Source: Pseudomonas sp. KU26590 (GTDB taxonomy: Bacteria; Pseudomonadota; Gammaproteobacteria; Pseudomonadales; Pseudomonadaceae). Taken from it: DNA of 64,000 bases. The position numbers were made by a program, and so were the translations under genes. The stretch lies in NCBI RefSeq assembly GCF_026153515.1, contig NZ_CP110644.1:4121501-4185500 (forward strand). The letters are read 5' to 3'. A model generated the notes under the pieces. The model saw nothing but the letters and a program-made list of their open reading frames with translations. It searched no databases and had not been told where the DNA came from. Position 1 is the stretch's first letter, and each line of letters opens with the position of its first letter. Shown piece by piece: positions 29,213-39,205 of the stretch.

Positions 29213-30064
29213 ATGCGTTTCAGATCATTCATCCAGTGTCTCGCTGTTGTGCCCCTGGCGCTTCTTATGGCAGGGACGGCCGTGGCCAGCGAGGAAACGC
29301 AGCTGATCCAGTCAATCAATTCCTACCGCAGCCAGGCCCAGCCTTGCGCCAATGTGGCATCCACCGAGCTGCCGCCACTCAACAGCGACCCGCGCCTGAA
29401 CCTCCCGGCCAGCGGCACGGTCGATCTGCAGCCGATGCTGGCGCGGGCGTCATATTCGATGGTCAGCGTCCAGGCGATCACCCTCTCGGGTCCGCGCGAT
29501 GCGCAGGCGGCGATGGCGGCGATTCAGGAAAGTTTTTGTCAGGTGGTGCTCAATCCGCAGTTCGTCGACATCGGCGTCAGCCACAACGACCGCGACTGGC
29601 GCATTGTGCTCGCGCGTCCACTGCTCGCAGGCGGGTTGGGTAACGCGCAGGCAGAGGGCCAGAAGCTGCTCGGTCTGATCAATGAAGCGCGCAAGCAACC
29701 GCAACAATGTGGCGCTCAGTCGTTCTCCGCCGCCGCGCCGCTGGTGTGGAACGACACACTGATGAGCGCAGCCGAAAGCCACTCGCGCTCCATGGCCAAC
29801 AACAACTATTTTGATCATAAGGGTCGCAACGGCGGGACGCCGGGGGATCGTGCGGAGCTGGCCGGTTATATCGGCCAGCAGATCGGCGAGAACATTGCCG
29901 CCGGGCAGGACAATGCGCGCAAGGTGGTCGAGGGCTGGCTGGCCAGCCCCGGCCATTGCGCCAACATCATGAACCCGCAGTTTCATGATCTCGGCGCGGC
30001 CTACGCCACCGACCCGAAAAGCGACGCCGGCATTTACTGGACGGCGATGTTCGGGGTGCAGTAA
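29213..30064 (+). CDS. Secreted CAP-domain protein
   Basis: A 283-residue exported protein. The signal peptide (about 1-25) ends AGTAVAS. A divergent N-terminal part with two Cys (about 26-150) precedes a C-terminal CAP (SCP/PR-1) domain from about 155. The CAP marks are LVWNDTLMSAAESHSRSMA, NNYFDHKGRNG (the HKG/His ligand), IGENIAAGQ, and WLASPGHCANIMNPQFHDLG. These give the paired His/Glu site of bacterial CAP proteins. It probably acts in the periplasm or outside; the substrate is unknown. GAGGGAG precedes the start. Confidence 0.87.
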   Translation: MRFRSFIQCLAVVPLALLMAGTAVASEETQLIQSINSYRSQAQPCANVASTELPPLNSDPRLNLPASGTVDLQPMLARASYSMVSVQAITLSGPRDAQAAMAAIQESFCQVVLNPQFVDIGVSHNDRDWRIVLARPLLAGGLGNAQAEGQKLLGLINEARKQPQQCGAQSFSAAAPLVWNDTLMSAAESHSRSMANNNYFDHKGRNGGTPGDRAELAGYIGQQIGENIAAGQDNARKVVEGWLASPGHCANIMNPQFHDLGAAYATDPKSDAGIYWTAMFGVQ

Positions 30065-30108
30065 GCGCTGGTCGCTAGTGCAATCCGCCTTGGCAAGCGG
30101 CTAGGCTA

Positions 30109-30327
30109 TCAGAGGCCGTCAGCGGCGTGCAGGGTGCGCAACTCGACATCCGCCGCGCTCTTCTTCTGCCAGACCGGCCAGTATTCAACGCGCTTGGACT
30201 CGACAGACACCTTGTTGCTCTGGAACCAGTCCAGAGATTTCGGCGAGCTGGTCACTCGCTTGGTGTGGACGATCCAATCCTTGAAATCACTGGGATGAGG
30301 ACGGTACAAGGCGTCAGCAAACTGCAT
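30109..30327 (-). CDS. Small unknown protein, possibly a gene fragment
   Basis: A 72-residue frame with protein-like composition (WIVHTKRVTSSPKSLDWF, then VEYWPVWQKKS) but no recognised family and a poor ribosome binding site. Its ATG lies inside a 9-bp inverted repeat (CATCGCCTG and CAGGCGATG, 30325-30350), odd for a translation start. It may be the end of a decayed gene. Confidence 0.3.
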   Translation of the reverse strand: MQFADALYRPHPSDFKDWIVHTKRVTSSPKSLDWFQSNKVSVESKRVEYWPVWQKKSAADVELRTLHAADGL

Positions 30328-30371
30328 CGCCTGCTGATACCAGGCGATGCAGCACTATCACACCGCTGTCT

Positions 30372-31091
30372 TCAGCCCCACAAAGTGCGGCCGAAGAACG
30401 TCAGCGTGCGGTCCATGGCCAGTTGTGCCCAGACCGGGTCGTATTGCGTGCCCGGAATCCGGCCAGGCCCGACGGCTTCTTCGTTGGCGAAGGCGTGGTG
30501 CGCCAGGTAGCGGTGGAATTCCAGGTCGACACCGCCTTCGCTGAGTTTGGCTTCGAGCTGATCGACGCCGTCCGCCGGGAAAAACTCATCCTGAGTGCCC
30601 CAGTGCGCCAGCACCGGCACCTTGATCGCCGCAGGGTCGAGGAATTCCAGCGGCGGCATGCCGTAGAACACCACGCCAGCGGACAGCTCGGGGATGAAGT
30701 TCAGTGCCAGCAGGGTCAGCGCGCCGCCCATGCAAAAGCCGGTGACACCGACTTTCTGGCTGTGGCCCTTGAGGTACTGCACAGCGCCGCGGATGTCTTG
30801 GGTGGCGGCGTCGGCGAAGTCGAGTTTGTCCATCAGGTGATGGGCTTCTTCTTCCTCAACCGTCATTTCGCCACGGTAAAGGTCAGGTACCAGCGCCAGA
30901 TAACCGCATGCCGCCAGCCGATCGGCCACGCCACGGATCTGATCGTTCAGGCCCCACCATTCCTGAATCACTACCACGGCCGGTGCGCCTTCGGTCTTGG
31001 CCGGGCTGGCCAGATAGCCACTCAACTCTTTGCCGTCGGGGCGTTTGAAGGTGACGGTTTTGCCCGTTGCCTGTGTCGATGGGTGAGTCAT
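30372..31091 (-). CDS. Dienelactone hydrolase family protein
   Basis: A 239-residue alpha/beta-hydrolase of the dienelactone hydrolase family. The nucleophile is C120 in GFCMGGAL, with E44 in IQEWWG, D168 in WGTQDEFF and H199 in HHAF completing the site. All match the Cys-Asp-His triad plus the Glu switch of DLH enzymes. True DLH opens dienelactone in chlorocatechol breakdown; without such a pathway nearby the natural substrate is unknown. GGAGAAC precedes the start. It is cytoplasmic. Confidence 0.88.
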   Translation of the reverse strand: MTHPSTQATGKTVTFKRPDGKELSGYLASPAKTEGAPAVVVIQEWWGLNDQIRGVADRLAACGYLALVPDLYRGEMTVEEEEAHHLMDKLDFADAATQDIRGAVQYLKGHSQKVGVTGFCMGGALTLLALNFIPELSAGVVFYGMPPLEFLDPAAIKVPVLAHWGTQDEFFPADGVDQLEAKLSEGGVDLEFHRYLAHHAFANEEAVGPGRIPGTQYDPVWAQLAMDRTLTFFGRTLWG

Positions 31092-31222
31092 GGGGTTCTC
31101 CGGAGAAGAAATTCGATTGGGTTAACAGCGTGAAACGGCTGACCGTCAGTTCTACGACAGCAACACGACGCTGAACAGCGCGACGCACATGAAATTAATG
31201 ACAGGTTCGAAGTGGAATCCGT

Positions 31223-31750
31223 TCAGCCGTTCTGCAGATCGGTGCCCATGGCAGCGCCACTGAGATCCCGGCAGCGCTCCGCGCTGGAGGCAGAGCGATG
31301 ATCGCGCAGCTGCTTTTTCAGCGTGGCGGCCGACGGCGCATAAAGAAAGCCGAACGACACGCTGTTGCGTCGTCCTTTCACGGCGTGGTGCATCAAGTGC
31401 GCGTGGTAGAGGCGTTTGAGGTAGCGGCTGCGCGGCCGTGGGCGAACCGGCCAATGGCGATGGACCATGCCGTCGTGAACAAACAAGTAGATCAGGCCGA
31501 ACGCGGCAACGCCAGCGCCCACCCATTGCAGCGGGTCATGGCCGCTGTTGCCCGCGACGATCAGCGCGATCGCCACCACGCCCAGCGCCAGCAGATAGAT
31601 GTCGTTGGTTTCGAAGGCGCCGAGCTGCTCTTCGTGGTGGGACTTGTGCAAGAACCAGCCCCAGCCGTGCATGACGTACTTGTGGGCGAGAAAGCCGACC
31701 CCTTCCATGGCGACAAGGGTGAGGAGAAAAATCGTGAAGTTGAAGATCAT
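31223..31750 (-). CDS. crtZ: CrtZ-type beta-carotene hydroxylase / fatty acid hydroxylase family
   Basis: A 175-residue di-iron membrane hydroxylase. The His clusters HKYVMHGWGWFLHKSHH (about 23-39), HDGMVHRHW (about 92-100) and HAHLMHHA (about 115-122) have the H-x4-H, H-x2-HH pattern of CrtZ. In the family it hydroxylates the rings of beta-carotene to zeaxanthin. No other carotenoid gene is in the window, so it is either a lone accessory enzyme or acts on another lipid. The ATG at 31750 begins the first helix; the open frame extends 18 codons upstream without family character. Confidence 0.78.
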   Translation of the reverse strand: MIFNFTIFLLTLVAMEGVGFLAHKYVMHGWGWFLHKSHHEEQLGAFETNDIYLLALGVVAIALIVAGNSGHDPLQWVGAGVAAFGLIYLFVHDGMVHRHWPVRPRPRSRYLKRLYHAHLMHHAVKGRRNSVSFGFLYAPSAATLKKQLRDHRSASSAERCRDLSGAAMGTDLQNG

Positions 31751-31950
31751 AGCGTCGGGAGGGCCGATGGGTCTGGACGTCGCCGTGCAGCATACCGGGG
31801 CCACGGGAAATTTCCAGATTCGCGCTCACAACGTTTGCTTTCCTGACCCAGCGATGTAAAAAATGGCCCCATGGGTGAACGTCTCGAACGCTCACTGTAT
31901 TCGTGCCCTGCCCCCTCGCGGCGCCCGGCACCGCTTTCAAGGAATCAAGA

Positions 31951-33324
31951 ATGGCTCCAAGACACGTCATCAACGCTTCGGTCAGCCCCAAGGGCAGCCT
32001 GGAAACACTGTCGCAACGCGAAGTCCAGCAGCTCAGCGCCGCAGGCTCCGGCAGCATTTACACCCTGTTCCGCCAGTGCGCCCTGGCCATCCTCAACACC
32101 GGCGCCCATGTCGATAACGCCAAAACCATCCTCGAGGCCTATCAGGACTTCGAAGTGCGTATCCACCAGCAAGACCGTGGCGTGCGCCTCGAACTGCTGA
32201 ACGCCCCTGCCGACGCGTTCGTCGACGGCGAGATGATCGCCAGCACCCGGGAAATGCTCTTCAGCGCCCTGCGCGATATCGTCTACACCGAGAGCGAGCT
32301 CGACAGCCAGCGCATCGACCTGAGCAGTTCCCAGGGCATCACCGACTACGTGTTCCACCTGCTGCGCAACGCCCGCACCCTGCGCCCCGGCGTCGAGCCG
32401 AAGATGGTGGTGTGCTGGGGCGGCCACTCGATCAACACCGAGGAATACAAATACACCAAGAAAGTCGGCCATGAATTGGGCCTGCGCAAACTGGACATCT
32501 GCACCGGCTGCGGCCCGGGCGTGATGAAAGGCCCGATGAAGGGCGCGACCATTGCCCACGCCAAGCAGCGCATCACCGGCGGCCGTTACCTGGGCCTGAC
32601 CGAGCCGGGCATCATCGCCGCCGAAGCGCCGAACCCGATCGTCAACGAACTGGTGATCTTGCCGGATATCGAAAAGCGCCTGGAAGCCTTCGTGCGCGTC
32701 GGCCACGGCATCATCATTTTCCCGGGTGGCGCGGGCACGGCGGAGGAATTCCTCTACCTGCTCGGCATCCTCATGCACCCGGACAACCAGGAGCTGCCGT
32801 TCCCGGTCATCCTGACCGGCCCGAAAAGCACCGCGCCGTACCTGGAGCAATTGCACGCGTTCGTCAGCGCCACCCTGGGTGAAGAAGCGCACAAGCATTA
32901 CCAGATCATCATCGACAACCCGTCGGAAGTGGCGCGGCAGATGACCCTTGGCCTGGCTTCGGTGCGCCAGTTCCGCCGCGACCGCGCCGACGCGTTCCAC
33001 TTCAACTGGCTGCTGAAGATCGAAGAGAGCTTCCAGCGCCCCTTCGATCCGACCCACGCCAACATGGCCAGCCTGCAACTGCGCCGCGACCTGCCGCCCC
33101 ACGAACTGGCGGCCAACCTGCGCCGGGCGTTTTCCGGGATTGTGGCGGGCAACGTCAAGGACAAGGGCATTCGCCTGATCGAGGAACACGGCCCCTATGA
33201 AATCCACGGTGACGCCGAAGTGATGAAGCCGCTGGACAAGCTGTTGCAGGCCTTCGTCGAGCAGCACCGGATGAAACTGCCGGGCGGCGCGGCGTATGTG
33301 CCGTGTTATCGGGTGGTGTCCTGA
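31951..33324 (+). CDS. ppnN: Nucleotide 5'-monophosphate nucleosidase PpnN (LOG family)
   Basis: A 457-residue LOG-family protein of the long YgdH/PpnN type. The N-terminal domain (about 1-140) is followed by the LOG core with CWGGHSI, CTGCGPGVMKGPMKGA and the family motif FPGGAGTAEE (about 262-271). A C-terminal domain (about 350-457) is specific to PpnN. PpnN cleaves purine and pyrimidine monophosphates to base and ribose-5-phosphate, and in E. coli is stimulated by (p)ppGpp. An AAGGAATC site precedes the ATG at 31951. It is divergent from crtZ. Confidence 0.92.
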   Translation: MAPRHVINASVSPKGSLETLSQREVQQLSAAGSGSIYTLFRQCALAILNTGAHVDNAKTILEAYQDFEVRIHQQDRGVRLELLNAPADAFVDGEMIASTREMLFSALRDIVYTESELDSQRIDLSSSQGITDYVFHLLRNARTLRPGVEPKMVVCWGGHSINTEEYKYTKKVGHELGLRKLDICTGCGPGVMKGPMKGATIAHAKQRITGGRYLGLTEPGIIAAEAPNPIVNELVILPDIEKRLEAFVRVGHGIIIFPGGAGTAEEFLYLLGILMHPDNQELPFPVILTGPKSTAPYLEQLHAFVSATLGEEAHKHYQIIIDNPSEVARQMTLGLASVRQFRRDRADAFHFNWLLKIEESFQRPFDPTHANMASLQLRRDLPPHELAANLRRAFSGIVAGNVKDKGIRLIEEHGPYEIHGDAEVMKPLDKLLQAFVEQHRMKLPGGAAYVPCYRVVS

Positions 33325-33390
33325 CTTACTCGATGTAGTGCTACCTGACATCCGGCGGCTTCCCACGCTGTCCGGAATAAACGCAGTTCC

Positions 33391-33494
33391 TGTAGGAGCT
33401 GGCTTGCTGCGGGCCGCGATCGGACGAAGGCGTCCGTCCAAACCCCTTGATGGCGAATGAACCCTCCCATTCGCCAGCAAGCCGGCTCCTACGG
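33391..33494. repeat. Inverted pair of REP elements
   Basis: Two facing copies of the GTAGGAGC..GGCTTGC REP family (TGTAGGAGCTGGCTTGCTGC and CAGCAAGCCGGCTCCTACGG) enclose about 60 bp. They fill the gap between ppnN and the next acetyltransferase gene. Such pairs are common Pseudomonas intergenic repeats. Confidence 0.85.
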
Positions 33495-33522
33495 GTGATG
33501 TTCGCAACCCGATGGAATGCCC

Positions 33523-34116
33523 ATGATCCACATCCGCCCCATGACCACCGATGACTTCGAGGTCTTCTGGCCCACCTTTCAGGCCGTGGTCCGGGCGCAG
33601 GAAACCTACGCCTACGCCCCCGACCTGACCTACGAGCAGGCCCGGCACCTGTGGCTGGAATACCCGCTGCACACGCTGATCGCCGAAGAAGACGGCGTGC
33701 TGCTCGGCAGCTGTTACCTCAAGGCCAACGCGGCCGGCCCTGGCAGTCATGTCAGCAACTGCGGCCACATGGTTACCCCTGCCGCGCGGGGTCGCGGCGT
33801 CGCGCGCCTGATGTGCGAGCACTCACAGCAATTGGCGCTGGACAGCGGCTTCTCGGCCATGCAGTTCAACTCCGTGGTGGCCACCAACGAAGTCGCCGTC
33901 GCGCTCTGGCAGAAACTCGGTTTCGAGATCGTCGGGCGCCTGCCCCGCGCTTACCGCCACGCGCGGCTCGGGCTGGTGGATTGCCTGGTGATGTACAAAT
34001 GGCTGGCCGACATGCCGGCCTCGCGCAAAGCCAAAAGCCCGTTGCTGATCGGACGCAAGAACATCGAGTCGGTGATCTCCCGCCCCCGCCGCAAGCCCTC
34101 TGACGGGTCTGCCTGA
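33523..34116 (+). CDS. GNAT-family N-acetyltransferase
   Basis: A 197-residue GNAT protein with HMVTPAARGRGVARLMCEHS (about 84-103) as the acetyl-CoA site. ATNEVAVALWQKLGFEIVGRLP follows as the beta4-alpha4 region. An ATG two codons earlier (33517) is equally possible. The C-terminal 35 residues are basic and not part of the fold. The substrate is unknown. Its stop lies 16 bp before the hrp box. Confidence 0.87.
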   Translation: MIHIRPMTTDDFEVFWPTFQAVVRAQETYAYAPDLTYEQARHLWLEYPLHTLIAEEDGVLLGSCYLKANAAGPGSHVSNCGHMVTPAARGRGVARLMCEHSQQLALDSGFSAMQFNSVVATNEVAVALWQKLGFEIVGRLPRAYRHARLGLVDCLVMYKWLADMPASRKAKSPLLIGRKNIESVISRPRRKPSDGSA

Positions 34117-34132
34117 TCTTTTCGGAGAATCG

Positions 34133-34161
34133 GGAACCACCCGCCCGCCTGACGCCACTCA
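34133..34161 (+). promoter_or_regulatory. hrp box (HrpL sigma-factor promoter)
   Basis: GGAACC at 34133-34138, a 16-base spacer, then CCACTCA at 34155-34161. This matches the Pseudomonas group I hrp-box consensus GGAACC-N16-CCACNNA exactly. It lies 36 bp upstream of the AvrE-family start codon, the usual distance for HrpL-driven effector genes. Confidence 0.9.
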
Positions 34162-34197
34162 CCCTGCAAAGCACTCACTTGCACGGACGGCGTCAGC

Positions 34198-37100
34198 ATG
34201 GCTTTACCTCCAGTGTTACGTGGCCAGACCACGAATGTCGGCACCACCCACCTGAACCCTGCTGCTGCAACAGGAACAGCAACCGGCCCCACGCAGCGCA
34301 AAAACGTTCTGGCGCGCATGGCCACTGCCAGTCGGTCAACGCTGCAGAAAAGCCGTAACTTCGCAGGCGGTCTGTTCAAGGCCCGGCCGGGCGACGCCTC
34401 ATCAATTCCCCGCAGCGCGGGGGCTGCGAACGCCACGCACACGGCGCTGGCACCCAATCCGGCAAGTGCCTCAACCACGACCGCCGCAACGACTGCCACA
34501 AGCGCTGCAGCCACGGCGCAGGCGACTGTGCCGCCACCCGGTCCGGCGCCAACCGCTCCAACCGGTCCCGCGACAGCCCAGCCGCAAGCCATGGCGATGA
34601 CACCCCGTCTGAGCATGGCGCTGCACAATCAAAAACTGGTCTTTGGCGCCCCCGGCCAGACCAATCGCACCGAGCGTCTGCTCGAAGGCATTCTGAGCAA
34701 ACACGACCAGCGCTATCAGGGCCTTGCGCAGCTCAATCAGAGCACAGAGAAAACCGAATACCTGCTGGTCGATACGCAGCACCGGCTGCTGCACGCCCAT
34801 GCCAGTGATACGGCCATTTCCCTGTTCAAGAGCAGTGAAAACCAGCCCTACAATGCCTCTCATGTGGCGATGCCCACCGATGCCCATCGTGCGCAGATCA
34901 CCGGCGTGCACAAAGACGCCAGCAACACGGCCTGGCGGATTCACGAAAATAAGCTGTACGCGTTGCAAGGGGGTCAATGGCAGGAAAACACCCAGGGCGC
35001 AACGCTGAAAACCCTGCATAACATCGGCGACGGCAACCTGTTCGGGCTCGACGACAAAGGCAAGGTGTACTCGCTGAATGATCTGACTACGCCGTTGGAT
35101 TTCAAAGGAAAGGTCACGGCCCTCGGACGCTCCACGGCCGGTGAACTGATGGCGCTCAGCGAAAACGCCTCGGGCAACCCGTTGCTCCAACTGCGCAACA
35201 GGCTCGGCCCCGGCCTGAATGATGCGCTTCAGCTCATTGCCCCCACCGGCACGGATAACGACGAGGCCATGAAAGCCAAATCCGTGGCGGTCGTCGGCGA
35301 TCGTCTGCTGGCGACCACAGCCTCGGGCAAACTCCTGCAGGCGGATCTACCGAGCGCTGCAGAGCGACGAAACAACATCTTCGTCGCGGGTGAGCTCACA
35401 CTGCAGCAAGCGCCACCCTCGCGCGCCCTGCAGGCGGCCTTCGGCAACCATACCGTCAGCGACTTCTTTCACGATGAAGCAAACGTCCTGCACGCCCGGG
35501 TCAAGGATCAGCAAGGCCTGGAGCACAGTGCTGCGTGGGATGACCAAAGACAGGACTTCGTCCCCGGCTGGTCCATGGCGCCGCTGGTCATGGATCGCCA
35601 GCGCGGCTTGCCCGCCCTGACCCCTGACGCCGCCACGCAGATTCAGCTGCCGCGCGGCAAAATCGCCCTCCACGAGGAAAAACGCTCAGCGCTGGTTCAG
35701 GCACCGCGCGGCGAATACGTACGTCCCCTCGACAAGCGGTTAGTGCACAACCCGCCCGTTGAAGAGTTGAAAGAAACCACCGAAAAGACGCTGTTGGTGC
35801 AAGACCCGCGCACCGAGGAATGGAAGAAGACCTCCGAAAAGGACATCAAGGCGTTGCAGGCTGGCCAGGACGGCTTCGCTTACCTCATCGACAAGGATGG
35901 CAAGCTCAAACAGTTGAAAGTGGCACCCCAGGCCGCCGCCCATGACATGGGCCGCGGCGCCGACCTGGCCCTGCAAGGTCGCGGGACTGAAGCCAAGGGC
36001 ACCGCCCTGCGCGGCGCCGAGCATTTGGTGGCAGACAAGCTGGCCGTGCAGAACGATCAGAATTTCATGACCCTGAGCGGCGGTGAGCTGCGCCTGCACG
36101 ACCAGAACGGCGAGCGCGCGCTGTTGCCAAAGCCGCCCGGCGCGGGCGATATCCAGGCGATCAGCACGGGCGGCAAGCACTGGTTTGCCCTGCGCGGCGG
36201 CGCAGTGTTCCAGCTGAGCGGCGACGATGCCAACGCCCGAAAGCTCAATCCTCAGCGGACCTGGCAAGCGGTTCAGGGCCCGACCACCCCACCGGGGACC
36301 GTTCTTCAGGACCTGCGCCCCAATCACGACGGACGTTTGCTGGCCACCACCAGCGCCGGAGAATTCGTCAAAACCGCGATCGGATGGGAAGCCGCAACAC
36401 CCGCACCAGCCGCCCCGCGCAATGACCACACAGCCTTCAATCGGCTGGCCGCAGCCGAGCCGGAGCCCCTGCGCAGGGGCTCGGCCAAGGTCACCGTCAA
36501 TGTCATGGGCAGTAACAACGTCGAGAGCATGAAGGCAAAGCAATACGCCCCTACGTCCCTCACCCAGAACTACCTGACCTCCCATCTTTCGCTGACCGGC
36601 GCGGTGAAAGTGCCTGCCGACAGCCTCCAGCACGCCTGGAAAGGCCGCGAAGGCCTGAGGCCGATCTACACCGAAGAAACCGCGTTGCTGCGCGAACTGC
36701 AGACCCGTGCGGCCGCGGCGACCGGTGCGGCGACTGGCACACAGCCCAGGCCCATGGCTGCGCGCATTGATGACCTGGCGCCCCGCCTGATGTCCCCTGA
36801 ATCGAGCGAGCTGGCCGAGCTGTTCAACTGGTTCCAGACCAGCGTCACCGAAGACCTGCACAAGACGCTGCGCGAACTGGCCCAGGACGAAGGCGCTTTG
36901 CTGAAAAATGGCGCGATCAACCCGGCCTTCCAGGGCAAGCCGCGCAACAATGACATGCTGCCGCAAGTGGCCAGCGTCCTTCGTCACAGCGGCATCGACA
37001 ACGCTCACGAAGTCGGGCAGCTGCTCACCAAGCTGGAGAACGCGCATTTCACGCTGGAGCGGCGCAACACCCAATCGCCGCTGGATGGCTCTCGCACCCA

Positions 37101-39150
37101 AGGCGATAACCAGGCGCTGCTGCGCGCTCGTCTGGCGTTGGACGTCAAGGTGCTCAACGACATCAGCGCCGCCCTTGACGGGTTCGCCAATGAAGTGAAG
37201 AAACCGGGGGCGAAGGATTTCGACACCATCGCCACAGCGCTGGCCACCTTGCACAACGACGCCTACGAAGGCAGCCCGGTCAAGCGCTACACCGATGCCG
37301 GCTTCCGTGACCATGCCTCCCTCGAAGCCAGTTACGACGCCACCAAGAACCTGCTCAAGCACTTGCGCAAGGACAACCACCCGCTCAAGCGCAACGTGCT
37401 GCAGGGGCTGCAAACCCCTGCCGGCCCGAATAACGCCGCTGTCATGCTCGCCCTGACCGAGGCGCTCCAGAATCTTGAGCCTCGGGAAAGTCTCAAGCTG
37501 AACCGCAATTACGGCGGCGGCGTCACCGGTGGCGTCGCGGGGCCGGCAGAGCCCGCGTTCCTGGGTTTTCGCGGCAACATCGATCCAGAGCGGACCTACG
37601 GCCTGACCTTCACCCGCTTCGACCGCGGCCTGAAAGTCTCGATGAACCGCGAAGGCGCCATCAGCGGCACCGGAAGCTTCGGTTTTGGCGGCGGGAAAAG
37701 TGACACCAAAACTACGTCCGGCGACAGCCACGCCAACCTCCAGACCAACGGCGGCTGGTTCGGCGGCAGCCTGGACGCCAAGTACAAATACGCCAACAGC
37801 ACGGCACTGAGCTTTTTCATCCGCGACGACGAAATCGATGATTTCATGATTGACCTGATGCAGACGCAACTGGCCAGCAGCAAGCGCCCGGCACAGGGAG
37901 GCCTCAAACCCATGGAGTTGATGGATCGCGGCGTCGAGAAGGAAGTGCGCACCACGGGCAAACACGCCTTCGACCTGGATGCCGGGGTCAACCTCGAATC
38001 CCGGACCAACAAGGGCCAGACCGATGCGGAACCTGTGGCCGGCTTCATGCGCTTCGGCGCGGGCCTGCTGGGAACCGTGTCACTGCTCAGCGCCGAACGG
38101 GAACGCACCGAGGGCCACGGCAGCGACGGCCTGCACACCGACATCTACAGCAGCAACCGCGCGCGCTTCCTCGAAAAAGGCTCGGTGACCGGCTACGCGC
38201 GGATGTTCAGCACCGTCTTTACTTCGCGCCCCAGCAACCTGTTCGTGGCCGGCGGCGCACCCTTGGGGGTCAGCGCGACACTGGCGTTCGACAACAAGAC
38301 CGGCAAAAGCTACGACGTGCGCTTCAAGAACGCCCTGCCGCTGCAAACCGCCGACGTCAAAACCCTGGGTGACACACTGGAAAAGGCCTTCCCCGGCATG
38401 AGCAAGAATCCGTCGCCCGACGGCAAGAATCCCGAGCAGGTGCTGCAGGACCTCAAGGCCAAATACCTGAAGGACACGCCGAACGAGAACGACGCGCAAT
38501 ACGCCGCACGCCAGAGCCTGCGCCAGCTCGACCGGCAGAACACCGCTGCCGGCCAGGGCTCGAGCCTGATGTCGCTGATGGACATGGTGGTCAAGCACAA
38601 CAACGTTAACCGGCTGGACCAGGCCGCGCCTTCCAAGCGGCAGATCGACCGCGTCAAACAGATGCTCGGCCGCGACTGCAACGAAGGCAACGCCGAGCGC
38701 ATTCACGACATGATGAGCGCCGACCCGCAGCTCAAAGGCCTGCTCGACGCGATGAAGGACACCAAGGGCACCACTCGCGCGGAAATCAAGCTAGAGGTCC
38801 GCGACGACATCAAGGAGCGCATCGAAAACGGCGCATTGAGCGGACGGCTGACCGACGCAATGCTCAAGGACATACTCAACGACAAGAACAATCTGCGCAT
38901 CAAGAGCATCGCGGTCTTCAAGACCGCCGCGAAAGAAGACTCGTTCGGCACCCCGTTCCCCTTCGTCAGCTACAAGAGCGGCAGCGCGTTGAGCATCGAA
39001 CGCCTGATGGGCGAAGTCACCTTCGACTACGGCCCAGACCAAACGAACCCGAAAAAGGCCACCGCAGACGGCGACATCGCCGACCGTGGCGACCCACAGC
39101 CCGCTCACGAGCTGGGCCAGGCCAACAACGGCGCCTTCCGGCCGCGCTAG
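34198..39150 (+). CDS. avrE: AvrE/DspE-family type III effector
   Basis: A 1650-residue protein of the AvrE/DspE/WtsE family (RopE in P. fluorescens). The first ~135 residues are Ala/Thr/Pro-rich and disordered, as expected for a type III secretion signal and chaperone-binding region. Residues ~140-780 hold repeated short beta units (KVYSLNDLTTPLDFKGKV, HWFALRGGAVFQLSG) consistent with the beta-propeller part of the family. The C-terminal half includes GLTFTRFDRGLKVSMNREG and the family-typical end FGTPFPFVSYKSGSALSIE, then RLMGEVTFDY. AvrE proteins form water/solute channels in plant membranes that soak the apoplast. It is somewhat shorter than P. syringae AvrE (about 1800). A perfect hrp box precedes it and a chaperone gene follows. 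No frameshift is seen. Confidence 0.93.
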   Translation: MALPPVLRGQTTNVGTTHLNPAAATGTATGPTQRKNVLARMATASRSTLQKSRNFAGGLFKARPGDASSIPRSAGAANATHTALAPNPASASTTTAATTATSAAATAQATVPPPGPAPTAPTGPATAQPQAMAMTPRLSMALHNQKLVFGAPGQTNRTERLLEGILSKHDQRYQGLAQLNQSTEKTEYLLVDTQHRLLHAHASDTAISLFKSSENQPYNASHVAMPTDAHRAQITGVHKDASNTAWRIHENKLYALQGGQWQENTQGATLKTLHNIGDGNLFGLDDKGKVYSLNDLTTPLDFKGKVTALGRSTAGELMALSENASGNPLLQLRNRLGPGLNDALQLIAPTGTDNDEAMKAKSVAVVGDRLLATTASGKLLQADLPSAAERRNNIFVAGELTLQQAPPSRALQAAFGNHTVSDFFHDEANVLHARVKDQQGLEHSAAWDDQRQDFVPGWSMAPLVMDRQRGLPALTPDAATQIQLPRGKIALHEEKRSALVQAPRGEYVRPLDKRLVHNPPVEELKETTEKTLLVQDPRTEEWKKTSEKDIKALQAGQDGFAYLIDKDGKLKQLKVAPQAAAHDMGRGADLALQGRGTEAKGTALRGAEHLVADKLAVQNDQNFMTLSGGELRLHDQNGERALLPKPPGAGDIQAISTGGKHWFALRGGAVFQLSGDDANARKLNPQRTWQAVQGPTTPPGTVLQDLRPNHDGRLLATTSAGEFVKTAIGWEAATPAPAAPRNDHTAFNRLAAAEPEPLRRGSAKVTVNVMGSNNVESMKAKQYAPTSLTQNYLTSHLSLTGAVKVPADSLQHAWKGREGLRPIYTEETALLRELQTRAAAATGAATGTQPRPMAARIDDLAPRLMSPESSELAELFNWFQTSVTEDLHKTLRELAQDEGALLKNGAINPAFQGKPRNNDMLPQVASVLRHSGIDNAHEVGQLLTKLENAHFTLERRNTQSPLDGSRTQGDNQALLRARLALDVKVLNDISAALDGFANEVKKPGAKDFDTIATALATLHNDAYEGSPVKRYTDAGFRDHASLEASYDATKNLLKHLRKDNHPLKRNVLQGLQTPAGPNNAAVMLALTEALQNLEPRESLKLNRNYGGGVTGGVAGPAEPAFLGFRGNIDPERTYGLTFTRFDRGLKVSMNREGAISGTGSFGFGGGKSDTKTTSGDSHANLQTNGGWFGGSLDAKYKYANSTALSFFIRDDEIDDFMIDLMQTQLASSKRPAQGGLKPMELMDRGVEKEVRTTGKHAFDLDAGVNLESRTNKGQTDAEPVAGFMRFGAGLLGTVSLLSAERERTEGHGSDGLHTDIYSSNRARFLEKGSVTGYARMFSTVFTSRPSNLFVAGGAPLGVSATLAFDNKTGKSYDVRFKNALPLQTADVKTLGDTLEKAFPGMSKNPSPDGKNPEQVLQDLKAKYLKDTPNENDAQYAARQSLRQLDRQNTAAGQGSSLMSLMDMVVKHNNVNRLDQAAPSKRQIDRVKQMLGRDCNEGNAERIHDMMSADPQLKGLLDAMKDTKGTTRAEIKLEVRDDIKERIENGALSGRLTDAMLKDILNDKNNLRIKSIAVFKTAAKEDSFGTPFPFVSYKSGSALSIERLMGEVTFDYGPDQTNPKKATADGDIADRGDPQPAHELGQANNGAFRPR

Positions 39151-39205
39151 GCCGCCGCCCCTGACCCTCCATTGATCGAATTGAAACCCGGACAGGACAC
39201 CGCAG

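Noticed and set aside
31945..33822. 625-codon minus-strand open frame
   Set aside because: Antisense to ppnN, with no family features.
35740..37965. 741-codon minus-strand open frame inside the AvrE-family gene
   Set aside because: No motif, and it follows the third-position GC pattern of the sense gene.
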